From assembly GCF_002939785.1 (NCBI RefSeq), contig NZ_MDEC01000027.1, forward strand, positions 1 to 64,000: a stretch of 64,000 nt of DNA, read 5' to 3'. Made by a program: the position numbers and the translations under genes. The stretch comes from Xanthomonas codiaei (GTDB lineage: Bacteria; Pseudomonadota; Gammaproteobacteria; Xanthomonadales; Xanthomonadaceae). The notes beneath the pieces are model-generated. The model ran no database searches, had not been told where the DNA came from, and saw only the letters and a list, made by a program, of their open reading frames with translations. Shown piece by piece: positions 37,061 to 46,416 of the stretch. Position 1 is the first letter of the stretch. Each line of letters starts with the position of its first letter.

Positions 37061-38127
37061 GCGCCCAGAAGCACAAGCGGCTGCACCTGGCGATCAAGTC
37101 CGCTGGCGACGCCAGCGCCGACCAGCTCACCGCCATCCGCCAGTACACCCTGGCCGACATGCCGGCGGAAAAGCTGTATGTGCGCACGTTCGCCATCGCG
37201 CACAACGCCATCGACCGCGACCGCGAATGCTTCGATGAGGCGCTGCTGGCCGACTTTGCCCGCACGCTGCCCGGCAAGGGCCTTTTCATCAAGCATCCCA
37301 GCGGATGGGATGGCGACAGTGGTCCCGGCAAGGGGCGCTGGTTTGCCGCGAAGCTGGAGCGCATGTCGCTCGACGAGGCCCGCACGCTGCTGCGCGAGCC
37401 CGAGTTGAAATTCCCGCCCGGCGTGGAAACCGCTGTGCTGCTCATGGCCGATGCCTACTTGGTGCGCACGGCCGGCAATGCCGACCTGCTCGAGGAGATC
37501 GATGCAGGCGTGGTGGGCGACGTGTCTATCGGCTGCACGGTCAAGGACTACGAGCGCCTGGTGGACGAGCAGGGCAATGAACTCAATGCGTGGCGTCTGG
37601 TAGGGCCCGGCGAGGCCCTGGAAGCGTCGCTGGTCTGGCTCGGCGCGCAGCCGGGCGCCCGCGCCGTCAAGGGCGCACAACGAACCGAGGAAGACGACGT
37701 GGACCTGCAGAAAGAACTTAACACCGCCAAGGACCGCATCCAGGTCCTGGAAGCCGAGAACGCCACCAGCAAGGCTTCGCACGATATCGTGCTGGGTCTG
37801 CGCAAAGCATTGGGTGACCACGCTCACCTGATCGACAAGCCGGAACTGCTGGGCGCAGCGGTGAAGTCCGCCGACGCCTACCGTAAGAGCTTAATCGACG
37901 ACGTGGTGGCCGCCGAGCGTCAGCTGGGTCTGCTGGGCGATGACGAAGAGGCTGTCAACTTCGCCAAGGGCATGTACGCGGGCGACTCCATCGAGCGCCT
38001 GGAATCGCTGCACAAGCGCTACGCCGAGCGCGTGGGCAAGGGCGGCCGCATGCCGGCGCTGACCACCGGCGGCCGCGGCGGTGCGCCCGATCCGGCCAGT
38101 GGCAACATCAACCCGGCGTTCGCGTAA
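37057..38127 (+). CDS. Prohead protease/scaffold-type protein (356 aa)
   Basis: GTG start overlapping the preceding stop. The N-terminal half looks like a prohead serine protease: KLYVRTFAIAHNAIDRDRECF, FIKHPSGWDG (possible catalytic His) and VVGDVSIGCTV (possible Ser). The C-terminal half contains a coiled coil (VDLQKELNTAKDRIQVLEAENA) and a Gly/Pro-rich tail typical of scaffolds. Place directly before decoration and capsid genes fits a protease-scaffold fusion. The catalytic assignment is by eye. Confidence 0.72.
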   Translation: MSAQKHKRLHLAIKSAGDASADQLTAIRQYTLADMPAEKLYVRTFAIAHNAIDRDRECFDEALLADFARTLPGKGLFIKHPSGWDGDSGPGKGRWFAAKLERMSLDEARTLLREPELKFPPGVETAVLLMADAYLVRTAGNADLLEEIDAGVVGDVSIGCTVKDYERLVDEQGNELNAWRLVGPGEALEASLVWLGAQPGARAVKGAQRTEEDDVDLQKELNTAKDRIQVLEAENATSKASHDIVLGLRKALGDHAHLIDKPELLGAAVKSADAYRKSLIDDVVAAERQLGLLGDDEEAVNFAKGMYAGDSIERLESLHKRYAERVGKGGRMPALTTGGRGGAPDPASGNINPAFA

Positions 38128-38158
38128 GCGCGCCTCGTATCCCTTCGGAGAACGCCCC

Positions 38159-38512
38159 ATGGCACTGAACATTGCCTCGCCCAGCGAACTGGTCAAGAAC
38201 GTCGGCTTCGCCCACACCGCTGCGACCACGGCCCGTGTGCCGGTGGTGATCGGCGGCAAACCGCTGATCCCCATCAACACGCGCGCGGCCAACGAGCGCA
38301 ACGCGTTCGTCTACGAAACCGAGGTGGACAACGCCCCGGCCGAAACCGGCGTGGCCTGGGCGGTGAACGACGCCCTGTACTGGGACGCCACCAATGCCCG
38401 CCTCACCAAGACCGCCACCAACAACACCCTGTTCGGCCACGCGCTGCAGCCCAAGGCCGCGGCTGCGGCGGTGAGCGGGCTGGTGGCGTTCGACGCCTAC
38501 ACCGTCGCCTGA
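38159..38512 (+). CDS. DUF2190 family capsid-decoration-type protein (117 aa)
   Basis: ATG at 38159 with CGGAG before it. The DUF2190 pattern is clear at the end: GHALQPKAAAAAVSGLVAF, with the Gly/Ala-rich beta framework. DUF2190 proteins lie next to capsid genes and are thought to trim or decorate capsids. The next gene is the capsid. Confidence 0.82.
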   Translation: MALNIASPSELVKNVGFAHTAATTARVPVVIGGKPLIPINTRAANERNAFVYETEVDNAPAETGVAWAVNDALYWDATNARLTKTATNNTLFGHALQPKAAAAAVSGLVAFDAYTVA

Positions 38513-38543
38513 CCGGCGGCCCTGCCTTCCAAGGACACGACAC

Positions 38544-39626
38544 ATGACCGCAGTCGCCAAATTCAACAACCTGGCCCGCCTGCCGACGCAGAGCGAGGAA
38601 CAGCGCAAGGCGCTGGTGCAGGCCATCGACCTGGAGCTGTCGCTGCCGGGCATGTGCCTGGATCTGATGGGCGGAAAGGCCGCCAACGATTCCACCGTCA
38701 CCCTGGTGGGCAAGAGCGCCATGCGCGAAGGCCCCAAGCTGTCGGCGGACGCCATCAAGGCCGCCTTGCGGGTGAAGTACGCCACCAGCGCTGACAGTAT
38801 CGTCAGCAGCGACATCCCCGCGCGCATCGACCAGTGGTTCCACACGGGCATGCAGGAGATCGACACCGGCTGGACCAACCTCTTCCGCCTGGTGGACATG
38901 CGCGGTGGCAACCAGGATGCCTTCGAGGTTGCCACCGGCGAGTTCGGCGTGAGCTTCAAGCAGCGCGCACCGGGCGAAAAGACCGAGATCTGGCGCCTGC
39001 CCACCGAAAGCGAGGTGTCGCTGAAGTACGTCACCTACAGCGCCGGCGCCGGCGTGCTGGACGACTGGCTGCGCTACAACAAGTGGTGGAACGTCGAGGC
39101 GATCATCACCGAGTTCCGCGCCAAGGCGTGGATGAATCAGGCCGAGCAGCACTACGGCCTGTTCACCGCGCTGGGCTCCGGCATCAACTTCGCCCGCATC
39201 GCCGGCGATGACCTGGGCACGGAAACCCTCAATGCAGCCGCGGCGTCGATCTACCGCCAGCAGCAGCTGAAGGGCACCGCGGTCAGCGCGAACACGCCGC
39301 TGTGGATCGTCACCAGCCCGGAGAAGCGCGGTTACATCCTGCGCATGCTGGAGGCGACGCAGGGCAGCCTGATCGTCGGCTACCAGAACGGCATCCCGCT
39401 GGCGGTCACCGTGGCTGGCGTGATCGCCACCACCTACGTACCCGCAAACGACGCCGGCTACTACCTGGTGCTGCCGCAGCGCCGCAACGCCCGCGGCGTG
39501 TGGATGGATCTGCAGATCGAGAAGAACCGCGACATCTACAAGCGCGCCGAGGACTGGGTGGGCACCATGCAGTACAACGCTACCATCGCGGACACCTCGC
39601 AGGTGCGCCGCGTGCTGTTCGCCTGA
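38544..39626 (+). CDS. Major capsid protein (360 aa)
   Basis: Position after protease/scaffold and decoration genes and its length indicate the main capsid protein. Visible segments: VSSDIPARIDQWFHTGMQEIDTGWTNLFR, SFKQRAPGEKTEIW, YNKWWNVEAIITEFRAKAWMNQAEQHYGLF, RRNARGVWMDLQIEKNRDIYKRAEDW. I see no close match to a named capsid family by eye, so function rests mainly on synteny. Confidence 0.7.
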   Translation: MTAVAKFNNLARLPTQSEEQRKALVQAIDLELSLPGMCLDLMGGKAANDSTVTLVGKSAMREGPKLSADAIKAALRVKYATSADSIVSSDIPARIDQWFHTGMQEIDTGWTNLFRLVDMRGGNQDAFEVATGEFGVSFKQRAPGEKTEIWRLPTESEVSLKYVTYSAGAGVLDDWLRYNKWWNVEAIITEFRAKAWMNQAEQHYGLFTALGSGINFARIAGDDLGTETLNAAAASIYRQQQLKGTAVSANTPLWIVTSPEKRGYILRMLEATQGSLIVGYQNGIPLAVTVAGVIATTYVPANDAGYYLVLPQRRNARGVWMDLQIEKNRDIYKRAEDWVGTMQYNATIADTSQVRRVLFA

Positions 39627-39661
39627 CGGAGCAGGGCGGGGCGCAAGCCCCGCCCACAGCC

Positions 39662-40129
39662 ATGGCGGCCAAGGCGACCATCCAGGACATCACCGATGCA
39701 GGCTTTCGCGCCGAGCAGTTCGGCACGCCAGCAGGCGACGATGCGGCCAGCTGGGAACAACCCGGCGGCTACGTCGATCGCCTGTTGCAGCGTGCCGAAC
39801 GCTGGGCGCGCGGCCGCATCGGCGCGCAGTACGACGCCATCGCAGTGGACACGCCGCAGGGCGAGTCGCTGCGCTCGGCCGAGCTGTGTTGGGCCAAGGC
39901 GCATCTGTGGAGCCGGCGCGCCGCGTTCGTGGACAGCAACGCGGCCACCAGCCTCGACAACATGGTTCACGCCAACCGCCGCGAGTACGAAGCGCAGGCC
40001 GAGCGCGCGGCGGCTTTCTCCGAGATCTACATCCAGCAGGTGATCGACCCCAGCGAGCCGGCCGGCACGGCCATCGGCATCGCCGCCGCCGAGCGTGGCC
40101 CGTGGCGCGGAGGTGCTGCATGGCGCTGA
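39662..40129 (+). CDS. Head-tail connector-type protein (155 aa)
   Basis: ATG at 39662; the frame before it belongs to the capsid shadow. All-helical protein (GYVDRLLQRAERWARGRIGAQYDAI, AELCWAKAHLWSRRAAF, HANRREYEAQAERAAAFSEIYI) of the size of gp6/gp15-like connectors. Placed directly after capsid. Function inferred from place and helical character. Overlaps the next gene by 10 bp. Confidence 0.65.
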   Translation: MAAKATIQDITDAGFRAEQFGTPAGDDAASWEQPGGYVDRLLQRAERWARGRIGAQYDAIAVDTPQGESLRSAELCWAKAHLWSRRAAFVDSNAATSLDNMVHANRREYEAQAERAAAFSEIYIQQVIDPSEPAGTAIGIAAAERGPWRGGAAWR

Positions 40130-40521
40130 CGCTCCGCCTCAACCTGGGCAATTTCCCTAGCCCTAACGTCGTCGCGTCCACGCTGCACGCTGCGCGGCAG
40201 GCAATGCTGCGGAACATCGCTGTGCAGATGGAGACCGGGGTCACCGATCGCGCGCGTGGCCCAGCCGGCGCAGCCCCTGGCGCATACCCCATTCCCGCGC
40301 GCACCGGCGCATTCCTGCGCGGCTTCGCGGTGCAGATCGGTGACAACAGCGTGGTGATCGGCAACGACCGCGAGTATGCCCGCGCCCTCCATGAGGGTTT
40401 CCTCCCCTACGGCAATGAGGACGCGCGGCCGATCCCCGGCCGTCCGTACTTCGAGGACGCGGTCAAGGCGCTCGACATGGAGCGTGCTGAGGCCGCGTGG
40501 TGGCAGGCGGTGAACGCATGA
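40120..40521 (+). CDS. HK97 gp10-like neck/tail-completion protein (133 aa)
   Basis: ATG at 40120 with GGAGG about 5 bases upstream. SVVIGNDREYARALHEGFLP and ARPIPGRPYFEDAVKALD match the pattern of HK97 gp10/lambda Z-like proteins, which join head and tail. The stop overlaps the next start (ATGA). Confidence 0.72.
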   Translation: MALTLRLNLGNFPSPNVVASTLHAARQAMLRNIAVQMETGVTDRARGPAGAAPGAYPIPARTGAFLRGFAVQIGDNSVVIGNDREYARALHEGFLPYGNEDARPIPGRPYFEDAVKALDMERAEAAWWQAVNA

Positions 40522-41018
40522 TCGCCGGCGCCCGCGAAGCGCTGCACCGCCTGCTCGAGCAGGACGCCGACGTGTCCGCCGCGCTGCAGGCGCTGACGCT
40601 CGGCTCGCGTGGCCAGGCTGTGGTGCCCAAGGTCATCAAGGGCAACCGCCGCTTCGAGCAGATAGGCCAGGAAAACTTCCCTTGCTGGATCAGCGAGAAG
40701 GGCGACGCGCGCGGTGCCGACGCCAGCAATGGCGGTGGCGACCCGGCCGGCCTGATCGTCAACAGCACGCAGCAGGATTGGTTGACCGATATCGAGATCT
40801 CGCTGGTGTGGCATCAGCAGGATTTTTCCCGAGCGGTGGACCAGCGCGACGGCATCACCGCGGCGCTGGTGCAGCTACTGCTGCGTAACCCGTCGCTGGA
40901 CGATACCTGCCAGCTGGCCTTCGTCGCCAATGAGATCAACGACCGCGCATTCCGCGCGCCCACGCACTGGATCGCCTTCGTGGTCCGCGTGCATCACACC
41001 ATCTACCGGGACGCCTGA
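40518..41018 (+). CDS. Putative tail terminator protein (166 aa)
   Basis: ATG overlaps the preceding stop. Short alpha/beta protein with DIEISLVWHQQDFSRAVDQRDGITAALVQLL and PTHWIAFVVRVHHTIYRDA; a closing strand and upstream place match tail terminators (lambda U-like). No family-specific motif, so synteny is the main evidence. Confidence 0.62.
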   Translation: MIAGAREALHRLLEQDADVSAALQALTLGSRGQAVVPKVIKGNRRFEQIGQENFPCWISEKGDARGADASNGGGDPAGLIVNSTQQDWLTDIEISLVWHQQDFSRAVDQRDGITAALVQLLLRNPSLDDTCQLAFVANEINDRAFRAPTHWIAFVVRVHHTIYRDA

Positions 41019-41019
41019 C

Positions 41020-41322
41020 ATGCCCCCCAAGACCGCAGCCGACCCCGACGCCCTGGTCGGCGTGTTCTTCACCACCGAGAGCCACTCCGGCATTCGCCAG
41101 ATCGGCGCCCACAAGCCGGGCACGGTTGTCCGCGTGGAGCCGGCCGAGGCCCTGCGCCTGGTGAGCGTCAAGCGCTTCCAGTACGCCACCGCCGAAGACG
41201 CGGCTACCGCTGCTGTGTGGCTGGAACAGTTCAATGCCGCCGCCCTGTCCGATCCCGTCGGCCCCGCCACCGGCGTGGACGGGCAGGGCGACGGCGCCAC
41301 CATCGCACCCGCGCAGGAGTAA
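41020..41322 (+). CDS. Small phage tail-region protein (100 aa)
   Basis: ATG at 41020 directly behind the tail-terminator gene. Residues 10-75 look like a compact domain (VGVFFTTESHSGIRQIGAHKPGTVVRVEPAEALRL); the last part is low-complexity. No known function. Confidence 0.6.
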   Translation: MPPKTAADPDALVGVFFTTESHSGIRQIGAHKPGTVVRVEPAEALRLVSVKRFQYATAEDAATAAVWLEQFNAAALSDPVGPATGVDGQGDGATIAPAQE

Positions 41323-41326
41323 TCCC

Positions 41327-42307
41327 ATGGCACAGGCCACCGGCGCCAAGAGCCGCGTCATCGCCGTCACCGAGACCACCTACAACGAGATTCCCGCGAC
41401 GCCCGACGCCGAGCTGATCTACATCCAGACCTTTACCCTGAAGCCGAGTGCTGCGCGCGAGCAGGACCCCACGCTCAGCGGTTTTCGTGGGCAGGCGCGT
41501 GGCACGCTCGGCCGCCGCGAGGTGGCTGGCCAAGCCACCGTGAGCTTGGCGCCCGGCAGTATCGGGTTCTGGCTGAAACACCTGATCGGCGCGCCGGCCA
41601 CCACAGGCAGCGCGTCGCCGTATACGCATACCTTCAGCCTGGCCAATCCGCTGCCGGCCGGCATCACCTTCGAGGTGGACTACGGTGCGGCGATCGCGGC
41701 GCCCGGTCGCTACATGCGTTACAGCGGTTGCCGCGTAAATCAGGCGCAGTTCCAGTTTCAGACACAGGGCACTCCGAGTGCCACCATCGACCTGCTGGGT
41801 TCCAGCTCCGATGGCACCATCGCCACCTCGCTGGACACCACGCCCACCGACCCCGGCCATGCCGCGTGGGGCGTGAGCAACCTCGCGCTGGTGTTGGATG
41901 GCGGCACCACCGAGGTGTGCCTGGAGTCGCTCAACGTTACCTGGTCCAACGACCTCGACGGCGACCTGTGGTGTATCAACAACGGCGGCCAACGCCACGG
42001 CCTGCCGGAGGGCTTCGCCATCGTCACTGGCGACGGCGTGGCGCAGTTCGACACGCCGGTTCTGCTCAACAAGGCGCTCAACGACCAGGACCTGGCCATC
42101 CAGGTGTCGCTCACTCGCGGCACCGGCGCCGGCACGGCTGGCAACGAATCGTTGGTGATCACCATCCCGTTGTCCACCATCGACCAGACCGCTCCGGAAA
42201 TCAGCGGGCCACGCGGTTTGAAGATGCCCTTCAATTTCGTCGCGCACCGCACCACGGGTGAGCTGGGCGTCACAGCCGTGCTGAAGAACCAGCGCGCCAC
42301 AATCTGA
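41327..42307 (+). CDS. Phage tail tube / major tail protein (326 aa)
   Basis: Beta-rich protein (QTFTLKPSAAREQDPTL, GRREVAGQATVSLAPGSIGFWLKHLIG, SLNVTWSNDLDGDLW, QVSLTRGTGAGTAGNESLVITI). It lies between the tail terminator and tail chaperone genes, the place of the major tail protein in siphoviruses; the pattern resembles tail-tube proteins made of two repeated halves. Function by synteny and fold impression. Confidence 0.72.
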   Translation: MAQATGAKSRVIAVTETTYNEIPATPDAELIYIQTFTLKPSAAREQDPTLSGFRGQARGTLGRREVAGQATVSLAPGSIGFWLKHLIGAPATTGSASPYTHTFSLANPLPAGITFEVDYGAAIAAPGRYMRYSGCRVNQAQFQFQTQGTPSATIDLLGSSSDGTIATSLDTTPTDPGHAAWGVSNLALVLDGGTTEVCLESLNVTWSNDLDGDLWCINNGGQRHGLPEGFAIVTGDGVAQFDTPVLLNKALNDQDLAIQVSLTRGTGAGTAGNESLVITIPLSTIDQTAPEISGPRGLKMPFNFVAHRTTGELGVTAVLKNQRATI

Positions 42308-42323
42308 CAAGGAGCAAGGCGGA

Positions 42324-42746
42324 ATGTTTCGATTCGCAAACCTGGGGCGCGTGTGGGTGCCGGTGGATCTACCTGGCGGTGATGGCGAGACGCCGGAGCT
42401 TGTGCGCGTGCACCTGCTGATGACCCTGTATACCGATGACGAGCTGGCTGCCCGCGACCGTGAAGTCATGACGCGCACGGCGGCTTCCTTCCTAGAAAAG
42501 GCCGCCACCAGCACCGAACCTGCCGAGCTGCAGGGTGCCTTCGACGACATGCAGCGTGTGCGCCTTGATGACCGCGCAGACGTGCTCCGGCGCACTCACG
42601 ACTGGCGTGGCTTTGCCGATGAGGAGGGCGAGCCGTTGCCGTTCTCGCAAGAGCACCTCGAGGCGCTGCTGGCCATGGCTTATCTGTTCCAGCCAATCCG
42701 ACGCGCGCTCTTCGAAACGAGCCGTGAGGGCGTAAGAAAAAACTGA
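42324..42746 (+). CDS. Tail assembly chaperone, gpG-like (140 aa)
   Basis: A small acidic protein (TDDELAARDREVMTRTAASFLEKAATSTEPAELQGAF) between tail tube and tape measure. It ends GVRKN just after the slippery heptamer A AAA AAC, which allows a longer frameshift product. That is the classic arrangement of lambda G/GT chaperones that load the tape measure. Confidence 0.85.
   Translation: MFRFANLGRVWVPVDLPGGDGETPELVRVHLLMTLYTDDELAARDREVMTRTAASFLEKAATSTEPAELQGAFDDMQRVRLDDRADVLRRTHDWRGFADEEGEPLPFSQEHLEALLAMAYLFQPIRRALFETSREGVRKN
42737..42743 (+). other. Programmed -1 frameshift site A AAA AAC
   Basis: The gpG frame reads AGA AAA AAC TGA. The heptamer A-AAA-AAC is in the correct X-XXY-YYZ register and the stop follows at once. 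A slip back by one base continues as CTG ATC GCC, which runs open to 43150. A downstream stimulating structure was not checked. Confidence 0.85.
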
Positions 42747-43150
42747 TCGCCTGGGTGCGGTGGCGCGCCGGTGCCGCGCCCGGGTATGAGGAAGAACGGC
42801 TATGGGATGTCGGCAACGAGTTCGGAGACAGCTTCACCAGCGAGGCTTGTCGCAGCTGTCCTACGGTGTGTTCGGACTGCTCGCAGCCGCGCTTGCTGCC
42901 TGCAGCGGAGCCTGCAGCATTGGCATTTCTTTGGTGCCGCTCGCAGTGGCAGTACGCGCCCAGCGGTCTGCCGACTGGATTGCGATACGCCGACTGCATG
43001 GTGCTGTTGCGCGCACGTGTGAGCGAGCTTGGTTTGGTGCGTGCCGATCTGCCGCAGCTACTGGCGCAGTTGCAAGTGGCCGAGCAGGCATACGTGCAGG
43101 CAAATGTGGAGCGGTGGCAGAGGGAGCACGATAAACATGGCGGGCGGTAA
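42743..43150 (+). CDS. gpT-like extension made by frameshift (about 135 aa; GT fusion about 275 aa)
   Basis: The reading frame continues from the slippery site: LIAWVRWRAGAAPGYEEERLWDVG. It has a compact cysteine cluster (CRSCPTVCSDC) that may bind zinc, then a helical region up to HDKHGGR. It has no ribosome site of its own, so it is best read as the second half of the GT fusion protein, which binds the tape measure. It ends 14 bases inside the tape-measure gene. Confidence 0.78.
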   Translation: MIAWVRWRAGAAPGYEEERLWDVGNEFGDSFTSEACRSCPTVCSDCSQPRLLPAAEPAALAFLWCRSQWQYAPSGLPTGLRYADCMVLLRARVSELGLVRADLPQLLAQLQVAEQAYVQANVERWQREHDKHGGR

Positions 43151-45602
43151 CACCTTCAATGTGCGGTTTGAGGTGAGCGATGACGGAAAGGTCAGCGCTC
43201 ACATCGCCGGCATCAGACAGCAAGCACGCGATGCGGAGCCGGCTGTGCGCTCGCTGGGCGATCGACTCAACTCGGTCGCCACCATCATGGGCGGCGCGCT
43301 TGCTGGCGCCAGCGGGGTCGTAGCTGCAGGCATGGCCCTGGTGATCAGGAACACCATGAACGCCGAACGCGAGTTGGCGCAGCTCAACGCCGTGCTCAAG
43401 TCGACAGGGCAGGATGCAAATTTCAGCGCCGAGCAATTGGCCGCAATGGCGGACAACATCGCCCGCGCCAGTACATTCAGCGGTGGCGACATCACCAATG
43501 CTCAGACCCGGTTGCTGTCTTACAGCGGCGTCGTCACCAGTAACTTTGTGCCTGCGCTGCAGGTGGCTATCGACCAGGCCGCACGCCTGGGCATCAGCGT
43601 GGAGAGCTCTGCAGAGATCGTGGGCCGCGCGCTTGAATCCCCTACCAAGGCGGCGGGGGCGCTGGCACAGCAGGGCTTCGGCGCGGCGTTCACCAAGAGC
43701 GTGCGCGACAGCATCAAGGCACTGGAGCAGTCCGGCCGCACCGCAGAGGCGCAGGGGATCATTCTGGATATCCTCAATGAGTCTTACCAGGGTGCTGCGC
43801 AGGCAGCCCGAAACACGTTCGGCGGATCGCTTGCAGCGCTACGCAATAGCCTGGATGACCTCACGACCGGCGAGGGCGGTAGCCTCGACGGTGCAGCCTC
43901 TGCGGTCAATCGCCTGACGGGTGAACTGCAGAGCGAGCAGACTAAAGCTGCATTTGGCCAGGTGATCACGCTGGTGTCGCAGGTCACTAGTGAGTTGGTC
44001 GGCGCAATCACGCAATTGACCGCTTGGTATACCAAGGTGCGTGAGGCGCAGGGCCTTGCAAGTGGCAGCAATCCCCAGCAGGCCAGCACCGATGCGTTGA
44101 ATGCGCGCATGGGCAAAGTGCAGGCAGAGCGCAGCGACCTGCAGCGCTGGAAGTCCAACGTGTTCGGGCTGCCGCTGACCGACAACCAATCAACATTTCG
44201 GGAGCAGCAACTCGCGAGTTTGGAGGCGGAGCGGGTTGCCATCCAGCGCGAACTCACCTCTCGCTACAAGCAGCAGGCTGCACCGGAAGCCTCGCCAGTG
44301 CTGACCGAGAAGCGGCGCCCTGTGCCGGCGTTGGTCGATGAGAAAGAAGCGAGCCGCCAGGCCGAGCGCATCAAGCGTGCCACTGCAGAGATGTCGGATT
44401 CGCTACGCAGCTGGCACACCGAGCTTGAGCAGATCGGCAACCCCATCATCGACGAATACAACAAGCGGCTGCTTGAGGTGGCCGAACGCAGCGAGACAGC
44501 AGCAAAAGCCAAGGTGCCAACGGCGCAGATCGATGCATTCACCGCATCCATGCGTGCATTGGCGCAGCAGATCCGCGACCGGGATATCGCCGAGTTCCAG
44601 CGTGAGTTCGCTGAGGACACCGCGGAGATGGCCGCGCAGCTGCGCGGCGGCGGTGCTTCGGCTGCATTGGAATACGCGAACGCGTTGACGAAGGTACAGG
44701 AGCTGCTGGATGCGGGGGTGATCTCCACAGAGCAATACGCGGCGCGCCAGCAAGCGTTGCGTGACCAGATGAACGCCGGCGCCATCCAGGTGCTGCAGGA
44801 CATCGGCGAAGAGCAGCAGGCGTTGCTGCTCAACGCACAGCAGCTGGAGGTTTACAACCGCCTGAAACAGGCCGGCGTGGATGCGAACAGCGCATATGGG
44901 CAATCGATTGTTCAGGCCACGGAGCAGTTGCAGCGTCAACGCGAAGGCGCGGCGGTATTGGGCGACTTACGTTCTGCGACCCATGATTTCGCCTCGGACG
45001 CCATTCTCTCCTTCGGCGAAGCCGGCGATGCAGCAGGGCGGTGGATCGATCGAATGAAACGCATGGCTGCGGATCTCTTTGCCGACCGCGCCATCCAGTG
45101 GCTGTTCAACACAGGCATGAGTCTCCTGGGTGGTGGCGCAGGGAACTACACAGGCGGCGGCACTGGCGCCGGTAGCACGACCGGGTTCGGTAACAATATG
45201 GAGGGGTTCACAGGGCGCAATCTTTTCGGTTTTGGAGGTGGGCGTTCGGTTGGTGGCGGCGTCAGTCGCGATCGAATGTACGAAGTGACCGAAGGCGGCC
45301 GGCCCGAGTTGCTGCGCCAAGGCAATCGCACTTACCTCATGCCAGGTTCGGACGGTGTCGTCATCCCAGCCAGTGCTGCAGCGGCGGGCGGGAGTAGTGG
45401 CGGTGGCTCACAGGTTAACGTCAACATCATTGGCGCGCCCAGCCAGCCGCAAGTCACGACGCGGAGCAACAGCACTGGCGGTACCGATGTCGAAGTGCTG
45501 TTCAAACAGATCGAAGGGCGCCTTGCCGGCAATATGAGCGCTGGTTCTGGCCCTCTTTATGCCGCGACCAGATCACGTCTGAACGTGCAGGATCGGCGCT
45601 GA
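43137..45602 (+). CDS. Tail tape-measure protein (821 aa)
   Basis: ATG at 43137. The N-terminus (RFEVSDDGKVSAHIAGIRQQARDAEPAVR) starts a long helical protein with a hydrophobic stretch (IMGGALAGASGVVAAGMAL), coiled coil from about 340 to 600, a Gly-rich linker (GGGAGNYTGGGTGAGSTTG) and a C-terminal region with GGRPELLRQGNRTYLMPG, the lambda-H-type signature. Sets tail length and is injected. At 821 aa a tail of about 120 nm is expected from the usual ~0.15 nm per residue. Confidence 0.88.
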   Translation: MAGGNTFNVRFEVSDDGKVSAHIAGIRQQARDAEPAVRSLGDRLNSVATIMGGALAGASGVVAAGMALVIRNTMNAERELAQLNAVLKSTGQDANFSAEQLAAMADNIARASTFSGGDITNAQTRLLSYSGVVTSNFVPALQVAIDQAARLGISVESSAEIVGRALESPTKAAGALAQQGFGAAFTKSVRDSIKALEQSGRTAEAQGIILDILNESYQGAAQAARNTFGGSLAALRNSLDDLTTGEGGSLDGAASAVNRLTGELQSEQTKAAFGQVITLVSQVTSELVGAITQLTAWYTKVREAQGLASGSNPQQASTDALNARMGKVQAERSDLQRWKSNVFGLPLTDNQSTFREQQLASLEAERVAIQRELTSRYKQQAAPEASPVLTEKRRPVPALVDEKEASRQAERIKRATAEMSDSLRSWHTELEQIGNPIIDEYNKRLLEVAERSETAAKAKVPTAQIDAFTASMRALAQQIRDRDIAEFQREFAEDTAEMAAQLRGGGASAALEYANALTKVQELLDAGVISTEQYAARQQALRDQMNAGAIQVLQDIGEEQQALLLNAQQLEVYNRLKQAGVDANSAYGQSIVQATEQLQRQREGAAVLGDLRSATHDFASDAILSFGEAGDAAGRWIDRMKRMAADLFADRAIQWLFNTGMSLLGGGAGNYTGGGTGAGSTTGFGNNMEGFTGRNLFGFGGGRSVGGGVSRDRMYEVTEGGRPELLRQGNRTYLMPGSDGVVIPASAAAAGGSSGGGSQVNVNIIGAPSQPQVTTRSNSTGGTDVEVLFKQIEGRLAGNMSAGSGPLYAATRSRLNVQDRR

Positions 45603-45958
45603 TGGCTGAGTTCCCAGCGTACGTCGGAATCATGGTAGGCGATTTTGGTGAAGAGCCGCAGCCATCTGTAGAGCGCACGGTAATGGAGCGTGGTGTTCCG
45701 AAGCAACGCCTCCTGAACTCCCGCGACATGGTTGAGTTGTCGTGCACATTGCTGTTTCGGTCAAAGGCCGACATGGCTGCATTCGATGTCTGGTACTTCG
45801 ATGTGATTAAGAAGGTCGGGTACTTCACGATGTTGCACCCACGCACCGGCGTGCCGATCAAGGCATGCATCAAGGGTGGCGCTATTGGACGGTTGCAGCC
45901 GCGCAATCCAATGTTCACATCTGCAACCCGGCAGACGGTAATCGAGTACCTGCGATGA
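45602..45958 (+). CDS. Minor tail protein, lambda M-like position (118 aa)
   Basis: ATG overlaps the tape-measure stop (TGATG). Beta-rich with MVGDFGEEPQPSVERTVMERGVPKQ and SKADMAAFDVWYFDVIKKVGYFTMLHP. Directly after the tape measure, where siphoviruses encode the distal tail or M-like protein. No firm family match. Confidence 0.68.
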   Translation: MAEFPAYVGIMVGDFGEEPQPSVERTVMERGVPKQRLLNSRDMVELSCTLLFRSKADMAAFDVWYFDVIKKVGYFTMLHPRTGVPIKACIKGGAIGRLQPRNPMFTSATRQTVIEYLR

Positions 45959-46416
45959 GCACCTTTATCGAGCGCCGCCAGCGGGTGACGGACACGGACA
46001 GCCCGCTGGAGCTGCTGGAGATGACGGCGCCCTCGTTCGGCGCTGTCCTGCGCATCGCGAACGACACGCAGGACTGGATAAGCAATGGCAACAGCTACAT
46101 CGGGTATCCGTTCCGCTTCACTCCGCCAACGGATTCTGCCGGGCAGACGCCGCGTGCACAGCTGGAAGTGGACAACGTCGGTCGCGGCATCACCGATGAC
46201 CTGGAGCACCTGCAGCCCAACGAGATGGTGATGTGCCGCGTGCTGATCACCGATCGCGCTCAGCCGGATGTCATCGCTCGGCGCTTCTACCTTCCGCTCA
46301 CACAGGTGCGCGCTGCTGGCCCGTCGATCACCGCGCAGATCGGCGTGGACTTCTTCATGCGCCAGCAGGCAGTGAAGCTCCGCGCCAACCCTTTCACCCT
46401 GCCGGGGATCTTCTGA
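45955..46416 (+). CDS. DUF1833-like minor tail protein (153 aa)
   Basis: ATG overlaps the preceding stop. SPLELLEMTAPSFGAVLRIANDTQDW and YIGYPFRFTPPTDSAGQTPRAQLEVDNVGRGI recall DUF1833, tail proteins of the L family that sit before NlpC/P60 genes. Its neighbour is such a gene. Confidence 0.75.
   Translation: MSTFIERRQRVTDTDSPLELLEMTAPSFGAVLRIANDTQDWISNGNSYIGYPFRFTPPTDSAGQTPRAQLEVDNVGRGITDDLEHLQPNEMVMCRVLITDRAQPDVIARRFYLPLTQVRAAGPSITAQIGVDFFMRQQAVKLRANPFTLPGIF

Noticed and set aside
38108-39152. Minus-strand frames over the capsid gene
   Set aside because: They are antisense shadows of the capsid and decoration genes, without ribosome sites.
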